NCBI GenBank assembly: GCA_037968755.1
Contig: JBBKWB010000110.1
Span: forward strand, 39,442 to 103,441
Source: Woeseia sp037968755
GTDB lineage: Bacteria > Pseudomonadota > Gammaproteobacteria > Steroidobacterales > Woeseiaceae
Direction of reading: 5' to 3'
Length of the DNA: 64,000 nt
In this document: positions 8,863-16,919 of the stretch, piece by piece
Layout of the letters: each line of letters begins with the position of its first letter
Position numbering within the stretch: the stretch's first letter is position 1
Notes under the pieces: generated by a model
Database searches by the model: none
What the model saw: only the letters and a program-made list of their open reading frames with translations
Told to the model about the DNA's origin: nothing
Program-made: the position numbers and the translations under genes

Positions 8863-9684
8863 ATGTGCGGATTGCTCATGGGTCATGCGTCGGCCCAGGA
8901 AGCGGCTTTGTTGTCGCGCTATTCGCTGACATCTGAAAGCATGCAGCAATGGCGCTTGCCACAACGTCTTAACGAAATTTCCGGGCTGGCGTTGGACGCC
9001 GGCGACCGCTTGTTTGCCGTTGCCGATGAAGAGGCGGTGATCTACCAGATAGATGTCGAAGCGGGTCGCCTGCAAAAAGTATTCGCGTTCGGTAGTCCCG
9101 CTGTGAGGGAAGATTTCGAAGGCATTGCCATACTCGACGACATTTTCTACCTGGTCACCAGCGACGGCGACATTTATTCCGGGGCTGAAGCGGGCGACGG
9201 TAAATCGGTAGCTTTCGAGCGCTACACGACCGGCCTGGGCAAACAATGTGAGATCGAAGGTCTTGCTGCCGATCTACTGCGGAATCGATTGTTGCTCGCC
9301 TGCAAAGAGGGGCGTCGCAAGAATGCCCGGAGCGAGATTGCGATTTTTGCCTGGGACGTCGCGACACGCCAGGTGCTGGAAGCGGACACTTTGCGCCTGC
9401 CGGTTCGTGACATTGCCCGGCGCATCGATGCCAACAGAGTGTCGCCGTCAGGCATCGTTATGGATCAGGCCACCGGGCATTTGTTACTGGTTGCTGCCCG
9501 TCAGCACGCCCTGATTGAGTTACTGCCGGATGGCCGCTTGTTGCAGGCACTGCGCCTGCCGTTGGCCTCCCGGCATCGTCAGCCAGAGGGGATTGAGCGC
9601 CTGCGAGATGGTAGATTACTGATCGTCGACGAAGGCGGTAGCCACAAGGCCAGACTTGCCGTTTACTCTGCAGATCGCGAATAG
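8863..9684 (+). CDS. SdiA-regulated/YjiK-like secreted beta-propeller protein
   Basis: A 273-residue protein resembling the SdiA-regulated (YjiK) family: repeated propeller-like strands such as NEISGLALDAGDRLFAVADEE, DFEGIAILDDIFYLVTSDG, CEIEGLAAD and QPEGIERLRDGRLLIVDEGG. Its molecular role is unknown. The ATG at 8863 gives a signal peptide with almost no basic N-region (MCGLLMGHASAQ). In-frame codons upstream read RKIIKAALCV back to a stop at 8812-8814, which looks like the missing first part of a signal peptide, yet no ATG, GTG or TTG occurs there. A rare ATT start at 8839 after GCGAGGAAG is a possibility. Confidence 0.75.
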   Translation: MCGLLMGHASAQEAALLSRYSLTSESMQQWRLPQRLNEISGLALDAGDRLFAVADEEAVIYQIDVEAGRLQKVFAFGSPAVREDFEGIAILDDIFYLVTSDGDIYSGAEAGDGKSVAFERYTTGLGKQCEIEGLAADLLRNRLLLACKEGRRKNARSEIAIFAWDVATRQVLEADTLRLPVRDIARRIDANRVSPSGIVMDQATGHLLLVAARQHALIELLPDGRLLQALRLPLASRHRQPEGIERLRDGRLLIVDEGGSHKARLAVYSADRE

Positions 9685-9698
9685 AGACCCGCTTGGAT

Positions 9699-10688
9699 AT
9701 GAGCTCACAAGTTTCACCAGTCAACAGCAAGCGCACATTGATTTACGTGCACAGCCGGCACTGCAAGCCGGCGGCGCAGCATCTGCTGGACTCCACATTG
9801 AGTGCGCTCACCGCCGGGCTTGAACGCGATCATTCCGGGCAGATGGATAATTTTCGGGCTTTGAACAAGCACCTCGCTTACTACGGCGATGTCAGTACGG
9901 CTTTGCTAACCGACGCCGGTGAGATCTACGACGAACAACTTGATATTGGCGATCGGCAGAACGCGTTGTTGCAGTTGCGCGCGATCAATCGCCGCAAGAA
10001 GTTTGGCCTGTCCGCCTATGACAAGTTGCCTGGTAAATCGGCCGTTCCGGAAATAGCCGCTGGTGTCGCGGCGCCCATACTGGGCTCCATCGGCTTGTCG
10101 AAACCACTCATCTCGAAAATGGCGCCGGATCTGCATGCTTACTGGCATCACGACAACGATTACGCCACCGCGGTTCGAAAAGCTGTTCGAGACGTGCTGT
10201 GTGCGACGCTGGACCGAGGTGAGCAGGTGCTGCTGATATCACACGGCACCGGCAGCATCATAACTTGGGATGTCCTCTGGCAATTGTCCCATGACGAGCG
10301 ATTCGCGCAGTATGCGGACAACAAGATTGATACCTGGATTACTCTCGGGGCGCCATTGGGAGATTCAATGGTCCGCCGTCGGCTGCTTGGCGCGAGCAAC
10401 AAGGGTCGCGAACGATACCCCGGAAACATAGTGACATGGCACAACGTGGCAGCCGAAGATGACTGGCTTTGCCACGACAATACGCTGGCGGATGATTACC
10501 GTCCGATGTTGCAACAAAAACAGCTTAGCGCGATTCGCGACTACCTGATATATAACCTGGCCGTGCGCTACGGAAAGTCGGATCCGCACTGCTCACTGGG
10601 TTATTTGATACACCCACGGGTGTCGCAAATTATCGCAGACTGGTTAGCACGGCCCGCCAACCTGGCCGATCCTATACACATTTTTTAG
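9699..10688 (+). CDS. Alpha/beta-hydrolase-like protein with altered nucleophile elbow
   Basis: A 329-residue cytoplasmic protein. The strand VLLISHGTGSIITWDVLWQL (elbow at residues 181-185) has the shape of the lipase/esterase nucleophile elbow, usually G-H-S-x-G, but the serine position holds glycine. A preceding N-terminal strand TLIYVHSRH and a later WITLGAPLGD also fit an alpha/beta-hydrolase core, as does DDWLCHD, a possible acid/histidine region. It may therefore be inactive, or use another residue such as Ser181 or Thr184. ATG at 9699 is preferred over TTG at 9693. Its last 17 bases overlap the 3' end of the convergent CotH-like gene. Confidence 0.6.
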   Translation: MSSQVSPVNSKRTLIYVHSRHCKPAAQHLLDSTLSALTAGLERDHSGQMDNFRALNKHLAYYGDVSTALLTDAGEIYDEQLDIGDRQNALLQLRAINRRKKFGLSAYDKLPGKSAVPEIAAGVAAPILGSIGLSKPLISKMAPDLHAYWHHDNDYATAVRKAVRDVLCATLDRGEQVLLISHGTGSIITWDVLWQLSHDERFAQYADNKIDTWITLGAPLGDSMVRRRLLGASNKGRERYPGNIVTWHNVAAEDDWLCHDNTLADDYRPMLQQKQLSAIRDYLIYNLAVRYGKSDPHCSLGYLIHPRVSQIIADWLARPANLADPIHIF

Positions 10689-11706
10689 TCAGCTGTTTGT
10701 CGACTCGCTTAGCGCTTCCGATGTCGTCGTAAAAGCCCTCGATATAGCGGCTGACAGCACGCCGCGTGGCATCCGTCATGCCCTCCTGGCTTTCGATCAG
10801 ATCGAAAATCTCGTCCTCAGCATCGCGGAACGCTTTCAGCGATTCTTTGATCAAGCTGTTGTGTTGGCAGCGGCCGCGGTAGAGACGGGTTCTGACGCTG
10901 CGGATCTTTAACTTTGGGTTGGGCTCCGCATACGGTGCATTGACCATGCCCGCATAATCAAAATCATAAGGGACTGGCAGCAAGGACTCACCCTGTTGCA
11001 TCTGCACAATATTATGGCAGCACTCGCCGTCGGGTCCACGCAGCATGGAGAAGTCGGTATTGCCGATCATGTACTGAAATATGCCGACCAGGCTGGCCTG
11101 GTCGCGATCGAGTTGTGCGGCAAAAGCATGACTGACATCGACGGTCGCAAGGCGTATTCGGGCAGCGAGCAGGTCATCGTCTTCGATCAGAAAGCCGTAT
11201 CGCTCAATCGGCTTGTCGTTGTCAGCGGTGTCGTGCCAGCTGATTTTCAACAGCCGAACGGCGAAGCTATTCGGCGTTAGCACCTGCAGCATTTTGTAGG
11301 CGAGATACTCCCGGAGTACCAGTTGTTCGTAGCGCGGACTGTTGCTCTGGCAATGCGTAACCAGTTTCAGTTTGTCCTGACCTTCGAACAATGTGCCAGC
11401 CAGTTCTTTCTTGGCGAAATTCAGGCGCAGCGGCGGAAACCCGCATATATCGTCTCGACGCCGAAAATTTCCGCGCGCGCGCAGCCTGACGTTCAGCTTT
11501 TGTAAGGTGTCGGAGTCGTCAATGTACTCAAGGTTGCCAGCAAAATACTCGTCGCTGTCACGTGCGCGGGAAATATTTTCGAGCGGCGCCGAAATACTGA
11601 TCTGCAGCGCGTCGTCGCTGGCAAATAGTGGTTGCGTGGCCGCTCTGGCGGTACAGGTCGCCAGCGCGCACAACGCGACAAGCATCCATCGCGTAAGAAC
11701 TTGCAT
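10672..11706 (-). CDS. Secreted CotH-like (atypical kinase fold) protein
   Basis: A 344-residue exported protein with a signal peptide of about 22 residues. The order of motifs resembles the CotH spore-coat kinase family: LRARGNF (residues 75-81), PPLRLNF (91-97), a basic stretch, then REYLAYKML (132-140), IGNTDFS (214-220) and PYDFDYAG (246-253). In CotH the Asn/Asp-rich loop and the DFD metal motif form the active site; both have counterparts here. I infer an ATP-dependent modifier of proteins or cell-envelope polymers, not proven. The ATG has GTGGGTGAA upstream. It is divergent from the metallophosphoesterase gene, 111 bases away. Confidence 0.6.
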   Translation of the reverse strand: MQVLTRWMLVALCALATCTARAATQPLFASDDALQISISAPLENISRARDSDEYFAGNLEYIDDSDTLQKLNVRLRARGNFRRRDDICGFPPLRLNFAKKELAGTLFEGQDKLKLVTHCQSNSPRYEQLVLREYLAYKMLQVLTPNSFAVRLLKISWHDTADNDKPIERYGFLIEDDDLLAARIRLATVDVSHAFAAQLDRDQASLVGIFQYMIGNTDFSMLRGPDGECCHNIVQMQQGESLLPVPYDFDYAGMVNAPYAEPNPKLKIRSVRTRLYRGRCQHNSLIKESLKAFRDAEDEIFDLIESQEGMTDATRRAVSRYIEGFYDDIGSAKRVDKQLTKKCV

Positions 11707-11817
11707 ATTTCACCCACTGCTTCTTGCCGCAGTTTAGCATGGCCGTTGCGAGGTCGCGGATGCCAAGCAGCGTCCAGTGCTCTAGACTAGGCAGTCTGCT
11801 ATTCAGGAGTTCTCTGC

Positions 11818-13644
11818 GTGCATCAATGTCACCGAGGGCGTTACACAAGCCTGTTGCGGCTGCTTTTGTCCGTGCTGCTGGCGGGACTGTCGTGTGCTGC
11901 TGCGGCTGATAGCGCGTGGCGCTTTAACGATGTGTCGCGCGTGGTGGCAATTAGCGATGTACACGGCGCCTACGACGCGTTCCTGCGTACCCTGCAAGTA
12001 AGCAACGTCGTCGACGCTAAGGCACATTGGCAGGGCGCGGATACGCACCTTGTCATCACTGGCGACATGCTTGATCGGGGCGCTGACTCGCGCAAGGTCA
12101 TGGACCTGCTGATGCGCCTGGAAGGTGAGGCTGCGGCGGCAGGTGGTGTAGTCCATGTTTTGCTCGGCAATCATGAGGTCATGAATCTGGTCGGCGACTT
12201 GCGCTACGTCGCAGCAGGGGAATATGCCGCGTTCGCCGCGGAGGAAACACAGGCCGAACGGGAAGAGTGGTTTAGTCGTTTCACAGCGCGCGCGCCAGAA
12301 TCGCTTGCTCCGGAGCAAGTACGCGAACAGTTCGATCGTGCACGGCCGCCCGGTTTCTTCGCACATCGGCGCGCGTTTCGTGCCGACGGTGTATACGGCC
12401 AATGGCTGCTCAACAAACCGCTGGTCATCGTGATTGACGGCACCGTGTTCGTGCACGGTGGTTTGTCACCAGTCGCAGCAACGCTTGGCCTCGCTGGCAT
12501 GAACAGAAGCCTCGGCGCGGAGTTGCGAGCTTACGCCGGTGCCATGGCAACGCTGACCGATGCCGCGCTTTTGCACCCTGGCGACAGCTTCTACGCGCAC
12601 CGCCGCCTGCTGGAAGTGCTGCCCGCAGATGTAGAGCGGACCGCGGAAGTGCTCGCTGCTATTGCTACGGTCGTGTCACCGCCGGAAATTTCTATTCACC
12701 AGGCGGATGGACCGCTCTGGTACCGCGGGCAGCCGGGATGCCCGACGATTGTCGAGCTTGAGCGCCTTACTGCGTCGCTGGCGAGCCTCGATGCAGAGCG
12801 CGTCGTGATTGGTCACACGCCGACAGCGGGACGCAAGGTGGTTAGTCGTTTGGGTGGTCGCATCATCGAAATTGATACCGGCATGTTGCAGTCGTATTAC
12901 AAAGGCAGCGGTCATGCGTTGCTGATGCAACAGGATGCACTGTCCGTTATTCGTGAAGACGGCCGTGTTGAGATGATCGATGAGGACACGCGGCTTACAG
13001 GAGCTGGATCGCGAACGACGGTTCGACTGGCGCAGATGTTGAGCGAAGGCGATGTCGTGCTCGGCGAGACGCGCAACGACGGTGCCACCGCTGCTCAGGT
13101 GACGTATGAAGGTCAAAGCGTTAACGCATGGTTTTATCGTGCCAGCGGGAAGGCGCGAAACCTGGAGGTCGCAGCCTATCGATTGGACCGCCTGCTGGGG
13201 CTCGACATGGTTCCGGTCACTGTGCAACGCACTTTGAACGGCAAAGTCGGCGCGTTGCAGTTCGAGCGTTCGAACCTGATTGATGAGGCCGGACGTATTG
13301 CTGCGCAGGCCGGCGCTGACGCCTGGTGCCCATTGCCGGTACAGTGGTCGGCGATGTACTTGTTTGATGCTCTGACTCGCCAGCCAGCGCGCAGTGCACA
13401 GCAACTCCAGTACCAGCAGGGTACCTGGCAGGTGGTTCTGGCCGGACACAACGATGCGTTCAGCGCCCGGAGCGGTCGTCCTGCGTATCTGAAGGGTGTA
13501 GCCCTGGAGGTCACCGGCGCCTGGCGGGACATGCTTTCGCAGCTCACTCCTGCGAGAGTTGATCAAGCCTTGGGCGACGTGCTGGATGCGCGGCGGCAAA
13601 AGGCTCTGCTGCAACGGCGGGACGAATTGCTCGAGGGCGGCTAG
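11818..13644 (+). CDS. Exported metallophosphoesterase with kinase-like C-terminal domain
   Basis: A 608-residue protein with a signal peptide (about residues 1-30). The calcineurin-like phosphoesterase half is complete: ISDVHG (Asp47, His49), GDMLDRG (Asp83), GNHE (Asn118, His119), VHGG and VIGHTP. From about residue 400 a second domain shows EVAAYRLDRLLGLDMVPVTV, YLFDALTR and VVLAGHNDAF, an order that recalls Fam20C/HipA-like kinase folds (helix with conserved Glu, then catalytic and metal loops). Expected Asp residues of those loops appear lost, suggesting a pseudokinase. Start is GTG at 11818 with AGGAG nine bases ahead. The partnership with the divergent CotH-like gene is suggestive. Confidence 0.75.
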   Translation: MHQCHRGRYTSLLRLLLSVLLAGLSCAAAADSAWRFNDVSRVVAISDVHGAYDAFLRTLQVSNVVDAKAHWQGADTHLVITGDMLDRGADSRKVMDLLMRLEGEAAAAGGVVHVLLGNHEVMNLVGDLRYVAAGEYAAFAAEETQAEREEWFSRFTARAPESLAPEQVREQFDRARPPGFFAHRRAFRADGVYGQWLLNKPLVIVIDGTVFVHGGLSPVAATLGLAGMNRSLGAELRAYAGAMATLTDAALLHPGDSFYAHRRLLEVLPADVERTAEVLAAIATVVSPPEISIHQADGPLWYRGQPGCPTIVELERLTASLASLDAERVVIGHTPTAGRKVVSRLGGRIIEIDTGMLQSYYKGSGHALLMQQDALSVIREDGRVEMIDEDTRLTGAGSRTTVRLAQMLSEGDVVLGETRNDGATAAQVTYEGQSVNAWFYRASGKARNLEVAAYRLDRLLGLDMVPVTVQRTLNGKVGALQFERSNLIDEAGRIAAQAGADAWCPLPVQWSAMYLFDALTRQPARSAQQLQYQQGTWQVVLAGHNDAFSARSGRPAYLKGVALEVTGAWRDMLSQLTPARVDQALGDVLDARRQKALLQRRDELLEGG

Positions 13645-13680
13645 CCGCGCACAGCAATTGACGTATGGGCCGCGCCTGTA

Positions 13681-13709
13681 CTTGCAGAGCGAAGAGCTCT
13701 GCCCGCAAG
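13681..13709. terminator. Hairpin between convergent genes
   Basis: GCAGAGC (13684-13690) pairs perfectly with GCTCTGC (13696-13702) around a 5-base loop, with extra pairing between CTTG and CAAG outside. It sits between the stops of the metallophosphoesterase and the GMC oxidoreductase. There is no U-run, so it may be a bidirectional mRNA-end stabiliser and not a true intrinsic terminator. Confidence 0.45.
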
Positions 13710-13710
13710 C

Positions 13711-15381
13711 CTAAATCTCGTTCGCCTTTGCAGCGGCTGCAATATGTTCCGCAGCACGAAATGCCAGCGCCATGATGGTCATCGTCGGTTGGCCACGCCC
13801 GGAGGTCACGAAGCTGGAGCCGTCACAGATGAACAGATTGCGGACGTCGTGACTGCGGTGATACCGATCTACTACCGACGTCGTGGCGTCATCGCCCATG
13901 CGACAGGTGCCGAGCAGGTGTGCGCCACCAGACTGTGCTTCAACCGGATACGACCAGGATTCTTTCGCATCGGCAGCGTCAAACAACTCCAGTGATTTTT
14001 TACGGAAGAATTCGGCTATTGCCAGGTCATCATCATGATCGCGGTAGGTCATGCGCAACGCCGGTCGTCCCCAGTGGTCTTTGAATTTCGGGTCCAGCGT
14101 TATGTTGTTGCGGTCTAGTGCCAACGAGGTCGTGTTACCGAGTATCGACATCTGCCGCGTATAGTTGTGCGCCACTGCTTCTTTGAACTTGCGGCCCCAG
14201 GCGGGCGCACTGGGCGGCGTAGCGGCGAGTGCGTACAGGATGGGCGTTGCGGAAAACAAGGGACGTGCATCAATACCGCCACCACCGTAAAAGCCACGCG
14301 CAGGGTCCGATTCGTAGTAGTCGTGCACGATCCGGGTAACCTGGATGCTCTTGTAATCATTCAGCTGCTCTTCGAATATGCCGTTGGCAATCGAATGACC
14401 GTTGAACATCAGGTTGCGGCCGACGTAGCCACTCGAGTTGGCAAGCCCGTCCGGGTGTCGCTCGCTCGCCGATTCCAGCAACAGGCGCGGCGTTTCGGCA
14501 CCGTTAGCGGAGAGAATTACTGCTTTGGCGCGTTGCCCGCGCTGCTGGCCGTCGGCATCAAAATACAGAACTTCATCGGCTTTGCCTTCAGCGTTGGTGT
14601 TCACCTTGTAGACCGTACTGAGAGGCCGAATCTCACACTTGCCGGTCGCAATCGCTTGCGGAATTACGGTTGCAAGTGTTGATGACTTCGCGCCGACCTC
14701 ACAACCGAAGCTCATACAGTAGCCGCAATGAATGCAGGGCGCGCGGCCATTGTGCGGTTTCGACAAAATCGCGACGGGTGCCGGTTGTGGATGCAGTCCC
14801 AACTTGAGCGCTGCGCGCTCCAGGATGGCGCCGGACGATTTGATCGGCATGGGCGGAACGGGGTAGGGCTTCGAACGTCGTGAATCGAATGGCCCCGGTG
14901 CGCCGGATACGCCGATCTCCCAGTCAACCCGCGTGTAGTAAGGTTCAAGTTCGTCGTAGTCTATCGGCCAGTCCGCAAAGGTGGTGCCACTGATGGCGCC
15001 GAGCTTGCTGCGTTCTTTGAAATCGCTTTCACGAAAACGCCAGTAATTGCCGCTGAAGTGCACGCTGCTCCCGCCGACGGTTTGTGCGTAGTCGGCTGGA
15101 GGGCGAAACGGTGAGGGCGCAGCTTCGTCGCTTTCGTCATGCCGGAATGTCTGGCTTGCCATGGCGCGTTCGCCTCCAGTCAGTTCACCGTTGAACAGGA
15201 CGCCGATTTCATCGTGATTGAAGTCTGCAGCAGTGCGAAAAGGCCCTTGCTCCAGCACCACTACCGAAAAACCCTTGGTCGAGAGCTCGCGTGCCAGGAT
15301 GCCGCCAGCGGAGCCGGAACCGACGATGACAAAGTCAACGGCTTCATCGTGTGGATAGGTCACCAGGGATTCAGTCGCCAT
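13711..15381 (-). CDS. GMC-family FAD oxidoreductase (gluconate dehydrogenase-like large subunit)
   Basis: A 556-residue flavoenzyme of the glucose-methanol-choline family. The N-terminal dinucleotide fold VDFVIVGSGSAGGILA binds FAD; later segments include GGSSVHFSGNYWRF, a cysteine-containing CIHCGYCMSFGCEVGAKSS stretch typical of the Tat-partnered dehydrogenases, LSANGAETPRLLL, and the C-terminal GGAHLLGTCRMG and GQPTMTIMALAFRAAEH active-site region. It oxidises an alcohol, sugar or sugar acid; which one is unknown. ATG at 15379-15381 has AAGGAGAG before it. It overlaps the upstream small-subunit gene by 11 bases and is probably carried through the membrane by that subunit's Tat signal. No cytochrome subunit is nearby. 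Confidence 0.9.
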   Translation of the reverse strand: MATESLVTYPHDEAVDFVIVGSGSAGGILARELSTKGFSVVVLEQGPFRTAADFNHDEIGVLFNGELTGGERAMASQTFRHDESDEAAPSPFRPPADYAQTVGGSSVHFSGNYWRFRESDFKERSKLGAISGTTFADWPIDYDELEPYYTRVDWEIGVSGAPGPFDSRRSKPYPVPPMPIKSSGAILERAALKLGLHPQPAPVAILSKPHNGRAPCIHCGYCMSFGCEVGAKSSTLATVIPQAIATGKCEIRPLSTVYKVNTNAEGKADEVLYFDADGQQRGQRAKAVILSANGAETPRLLLESASERHPDGLANSSGYVGRNLMFNGHSIANGIFEEQLNDYKSIQVTRIVHDYYESDPARGFYGGGGIDARPLFSATPILYALAATPPSAPAWGRKFKEAVAHNYTRQMSILGNTTSLALDRNNITLDPKFKDHWGRPALRMTYRDHDDDLAIAEFFRKKSLELFDAADAKESWSYPVEAQSGGAHLLGTCRMGDDATTSVVDRYHRSHDVRNLFICDGSSFVTSGRGQPTMTIMALAFRAAEHIAAAAKANEI

Positions 15382-15955
15382 TGGACTCTCCTTTTCGATG
15401 CTCCGCATCGTAGTAGCCGAACGGCGGTTGGTATGCGTGTTGCCCGGGATTGAGGCCGAGCAATTTCCAGCCGACCTGGTCGCGATTGCCGCCGTAACTC
15501 GACATGCCAAACATGCCCATCAACGTAAGGAAGCGGACAAAACCAAAGAAGGGTGTTTGCTCCTGGCTGCCGAGATACTCGTCCTGCTTGTCTTCGTCGA
15601 GCGAGGAGAAAGTATTGTTGCCGGCGATCCCGTCCTGGAAGCCTGATAACCCTCCGCGCAGAAATTCGAGTTGCGGTGCCATGAAATCGCCCATGGCTTT
15701 GTCAACAAACCAAATGACGCCCGCTTCGTGCGCGCCCGGTGTGTCAGTTGTTGGAAAGATGCGTGACGCAATCGCAGCCAGTTCCTGAGCTTCGTTGGCC
15801 GTAAGAATGTCGAAAGCTGCTGCAGAGTCGCGCGCGCTGCACGCGATTTGTGCCAATGCTGCCAGGCCGGGAATGCCGGCCCGCAATGCGGCGCTGCCGA
15901 CAAATGAGCCGCTGCCCTGCAGGAACAGCCGCCGGGATACCTCGTTGCTACCCAT
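15371..15955 (-). CDS. Gluconate 2-dehydrogenase subunit 3-like, Tat signal
   Basis: A 194-residue small subunit. The N terminus carries a twin-arginine signal (SRRLFLQGSG, residues about 6-15, then a hydrophobic core). The mature part LTANEAQELAAIASRIFPTTDTPGAHEAGVI is the signature region of the gluconate 2-dehydrogenase subunit 3 family. Such subunits accompany GMC oxidoreductases and lend them the export signal. Its 3' end overlaps the start of the large-subunit gene by 11 bases, indicating coupled translation. The C-terminal part is rich in Tyr, Phe and Gly. A divergent promoter region with very AT-rich sequence lies upstream. Confidence 0.88.
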   Translation of the reverse strand: MGSNEVSRRLFLQGSGSFVGSAALRAGIPGLAALAQIACSARDSAAAFDILTANEAQELAAIASRIFPTTDTPGAHEAGVIWFVDKAMGDFMAPQLEFLRGGLSGFQDGIAGNNTFSSLDEDKQDEYLGSQEQTPFFGFVRFLTLMGMFGMSSYGGNRDQVGWKLLGLNPGQHAYQPPFGYYDAEHRKGESNGD

Positions 15956-16305
15956 AAATCTGACCCCCCGGTCGTATGCGTTACTCAGCTGCCAGTTACG
16001 CCTGCCGGGTACCGCCCGGACGAATTTGCGATGCAGCCGATTCGACTATAAATATAATAGAAACAGCAATTTATAGATTTTCTTCGACAGTCACAAGGGT
16101 TGCTGCCCTGTGCGACGATGGCCAGACTGATGTGAGCCCTACTGCCTTCATGACATTGATTCACAGCCGTCGCGCGGGCTACCGTCAATCTGTGCCCATT
16201 CGTGCCTGATCAGTCGCCGGTCGGATACTACCCGCCATCGGGCAGATCACCTAGTATGGTGCAACAGCATGGCGGCATGTACGGCGAATAACAGCGGGCA
16301 ACAGA
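15956..16305. other. 350-base divergent intergenic region with AT-rich core
   Basis: Lies between the Tat subunit gene (minus) and uraH (plus). The only standout is an AT-rich island at about 16045-16080, including TATAAT at 16053-16058 and a near-palindromic CTATAAATATAATAG at 16046-16060, which may hold the promoters of both directions. A weak hairpin CACAAGGG/CCCTGTG lies near 16093-16113. No open frame with coding character was found. Confidence 0.4.
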
Positions 16306-16653
16306 ATGGGACGACTGACTACACATGTACTGGACACGGCGCAGGGCCGACCGGGTCGCGGCATAGCGATCAGCCTGTATCGCAGGGATGCAGAACCGAA
16401 ACTGCTTGTGCGCACAACAACCAATGCCGATGGTCGCACCGATGCGCCGCTGCTAGATGATGACAGCTGGCGTGCCGGCCACTACGAATTGCAGTTTGCT
16501 GTTGCCGAGTATTTCGCGGGCACCGGCTTGCCGCAGTCGGATCCGCCATTCCTCGATGAAGTGGTGATCCGCTTTGCACTCGCGGACGACGGTCACTACC
16601 ACGTGCCCTTGCTGGTTTCTCCGTGGAGCTACTCGACCTATCGTGGTAGCTAG
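16306..16653 (+). CDS. uraH: 5-hydroxyisourate hydrolase
   Basis: Transthyretin-related enzyme that opens 5-hydroxyisourate, the first product of urate oxidation, to give OHCU. The 115-residue length is right for a bacterial cytoplasmic form. The N-terminal LTTHVLDTAQGRPG motif (active-site His), the central TNADGRTD and the C-terminal signature ending SPWSYSTYRGS are all present; the YRGS tail defines the enzyme against true transthyretin. It is the first gene of the purine degradation cluster, separated from xdhA by a 266-base stretch bounded by inverted repeats, while all following genes are tightly packed. The stop codon lies at the edge of the left repeat arm. Confidence 0.96.
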   Translation: MGRLTTHVLDTAQGRPGRGIAISLYRRDAEPKLLVRTTTNADGRTDAPLLDDDSWRAGHYELQFAVAEYFAGTGLPQSDPPFLDEVVIRFALADDGHYHVPLLVSPWSYSTYRGS

Positions 16654-16902
16654 CCTGCATCATTCACGAAGGCGGTACCGAACACGATTAAGTCGATGAG
16701 AAAACAATCGAAATGAACAACGTGCAGAAATACACACTGCGGTCGCACCCGGCACCTATCACGATTGTGCCGGCCCGTGGCGGCGCATCGCTTGCTCTTC
16801 CTGCAAGGCATAGCTACCGCTATGCCTCTCAGTCCAGAGCGGCGCGCTGCGCTCGCCACGAACCGGCACAACTGCGATCACTCATGAATAATGCAGGCTA
16901 GG
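16650..16902. repeat. 253-bp stretch bounded by 20-bp inverted repeats (MITE-like candidate)
   Basis: Left arm 16650-16669 (CTAGCCTGCATCATTCACGA) and right arm 16883-16902 match as inverted repeats at 18 of 20 positions. Between them are two more hairpins: CCGGCAC/GTGCCGG (about 16759-16783) and AGGCATAGC/GCTATGCCT around a 4-base loop (about 16805-16826). No transposase is encoded; a 62-residue frame at 16713-16901 has no recognisable domain. The left arm includes the uraH stop codon. This could be a non-autonomous mobile element or an intercistronic mRNA structure; I cannot see a convincing target duplication. Confidence 0.5.
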
Positions 16903-16919
16903 CGTGCCGTCGACCGACC

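Noticed and set aside
12676..13614. 312-codon minus-strand open frame
   Set aside because: Lies wholly antisense to the metallophosphoesterase gene, with no domain signal; GC-rich genes often make such shadows.
16713..16901. 62-codon frame inside the inverted-repeat stretch
   Set aside because: No recognisable domain, no ribosome site and it ends in the repeat arm; more likely non-coding.
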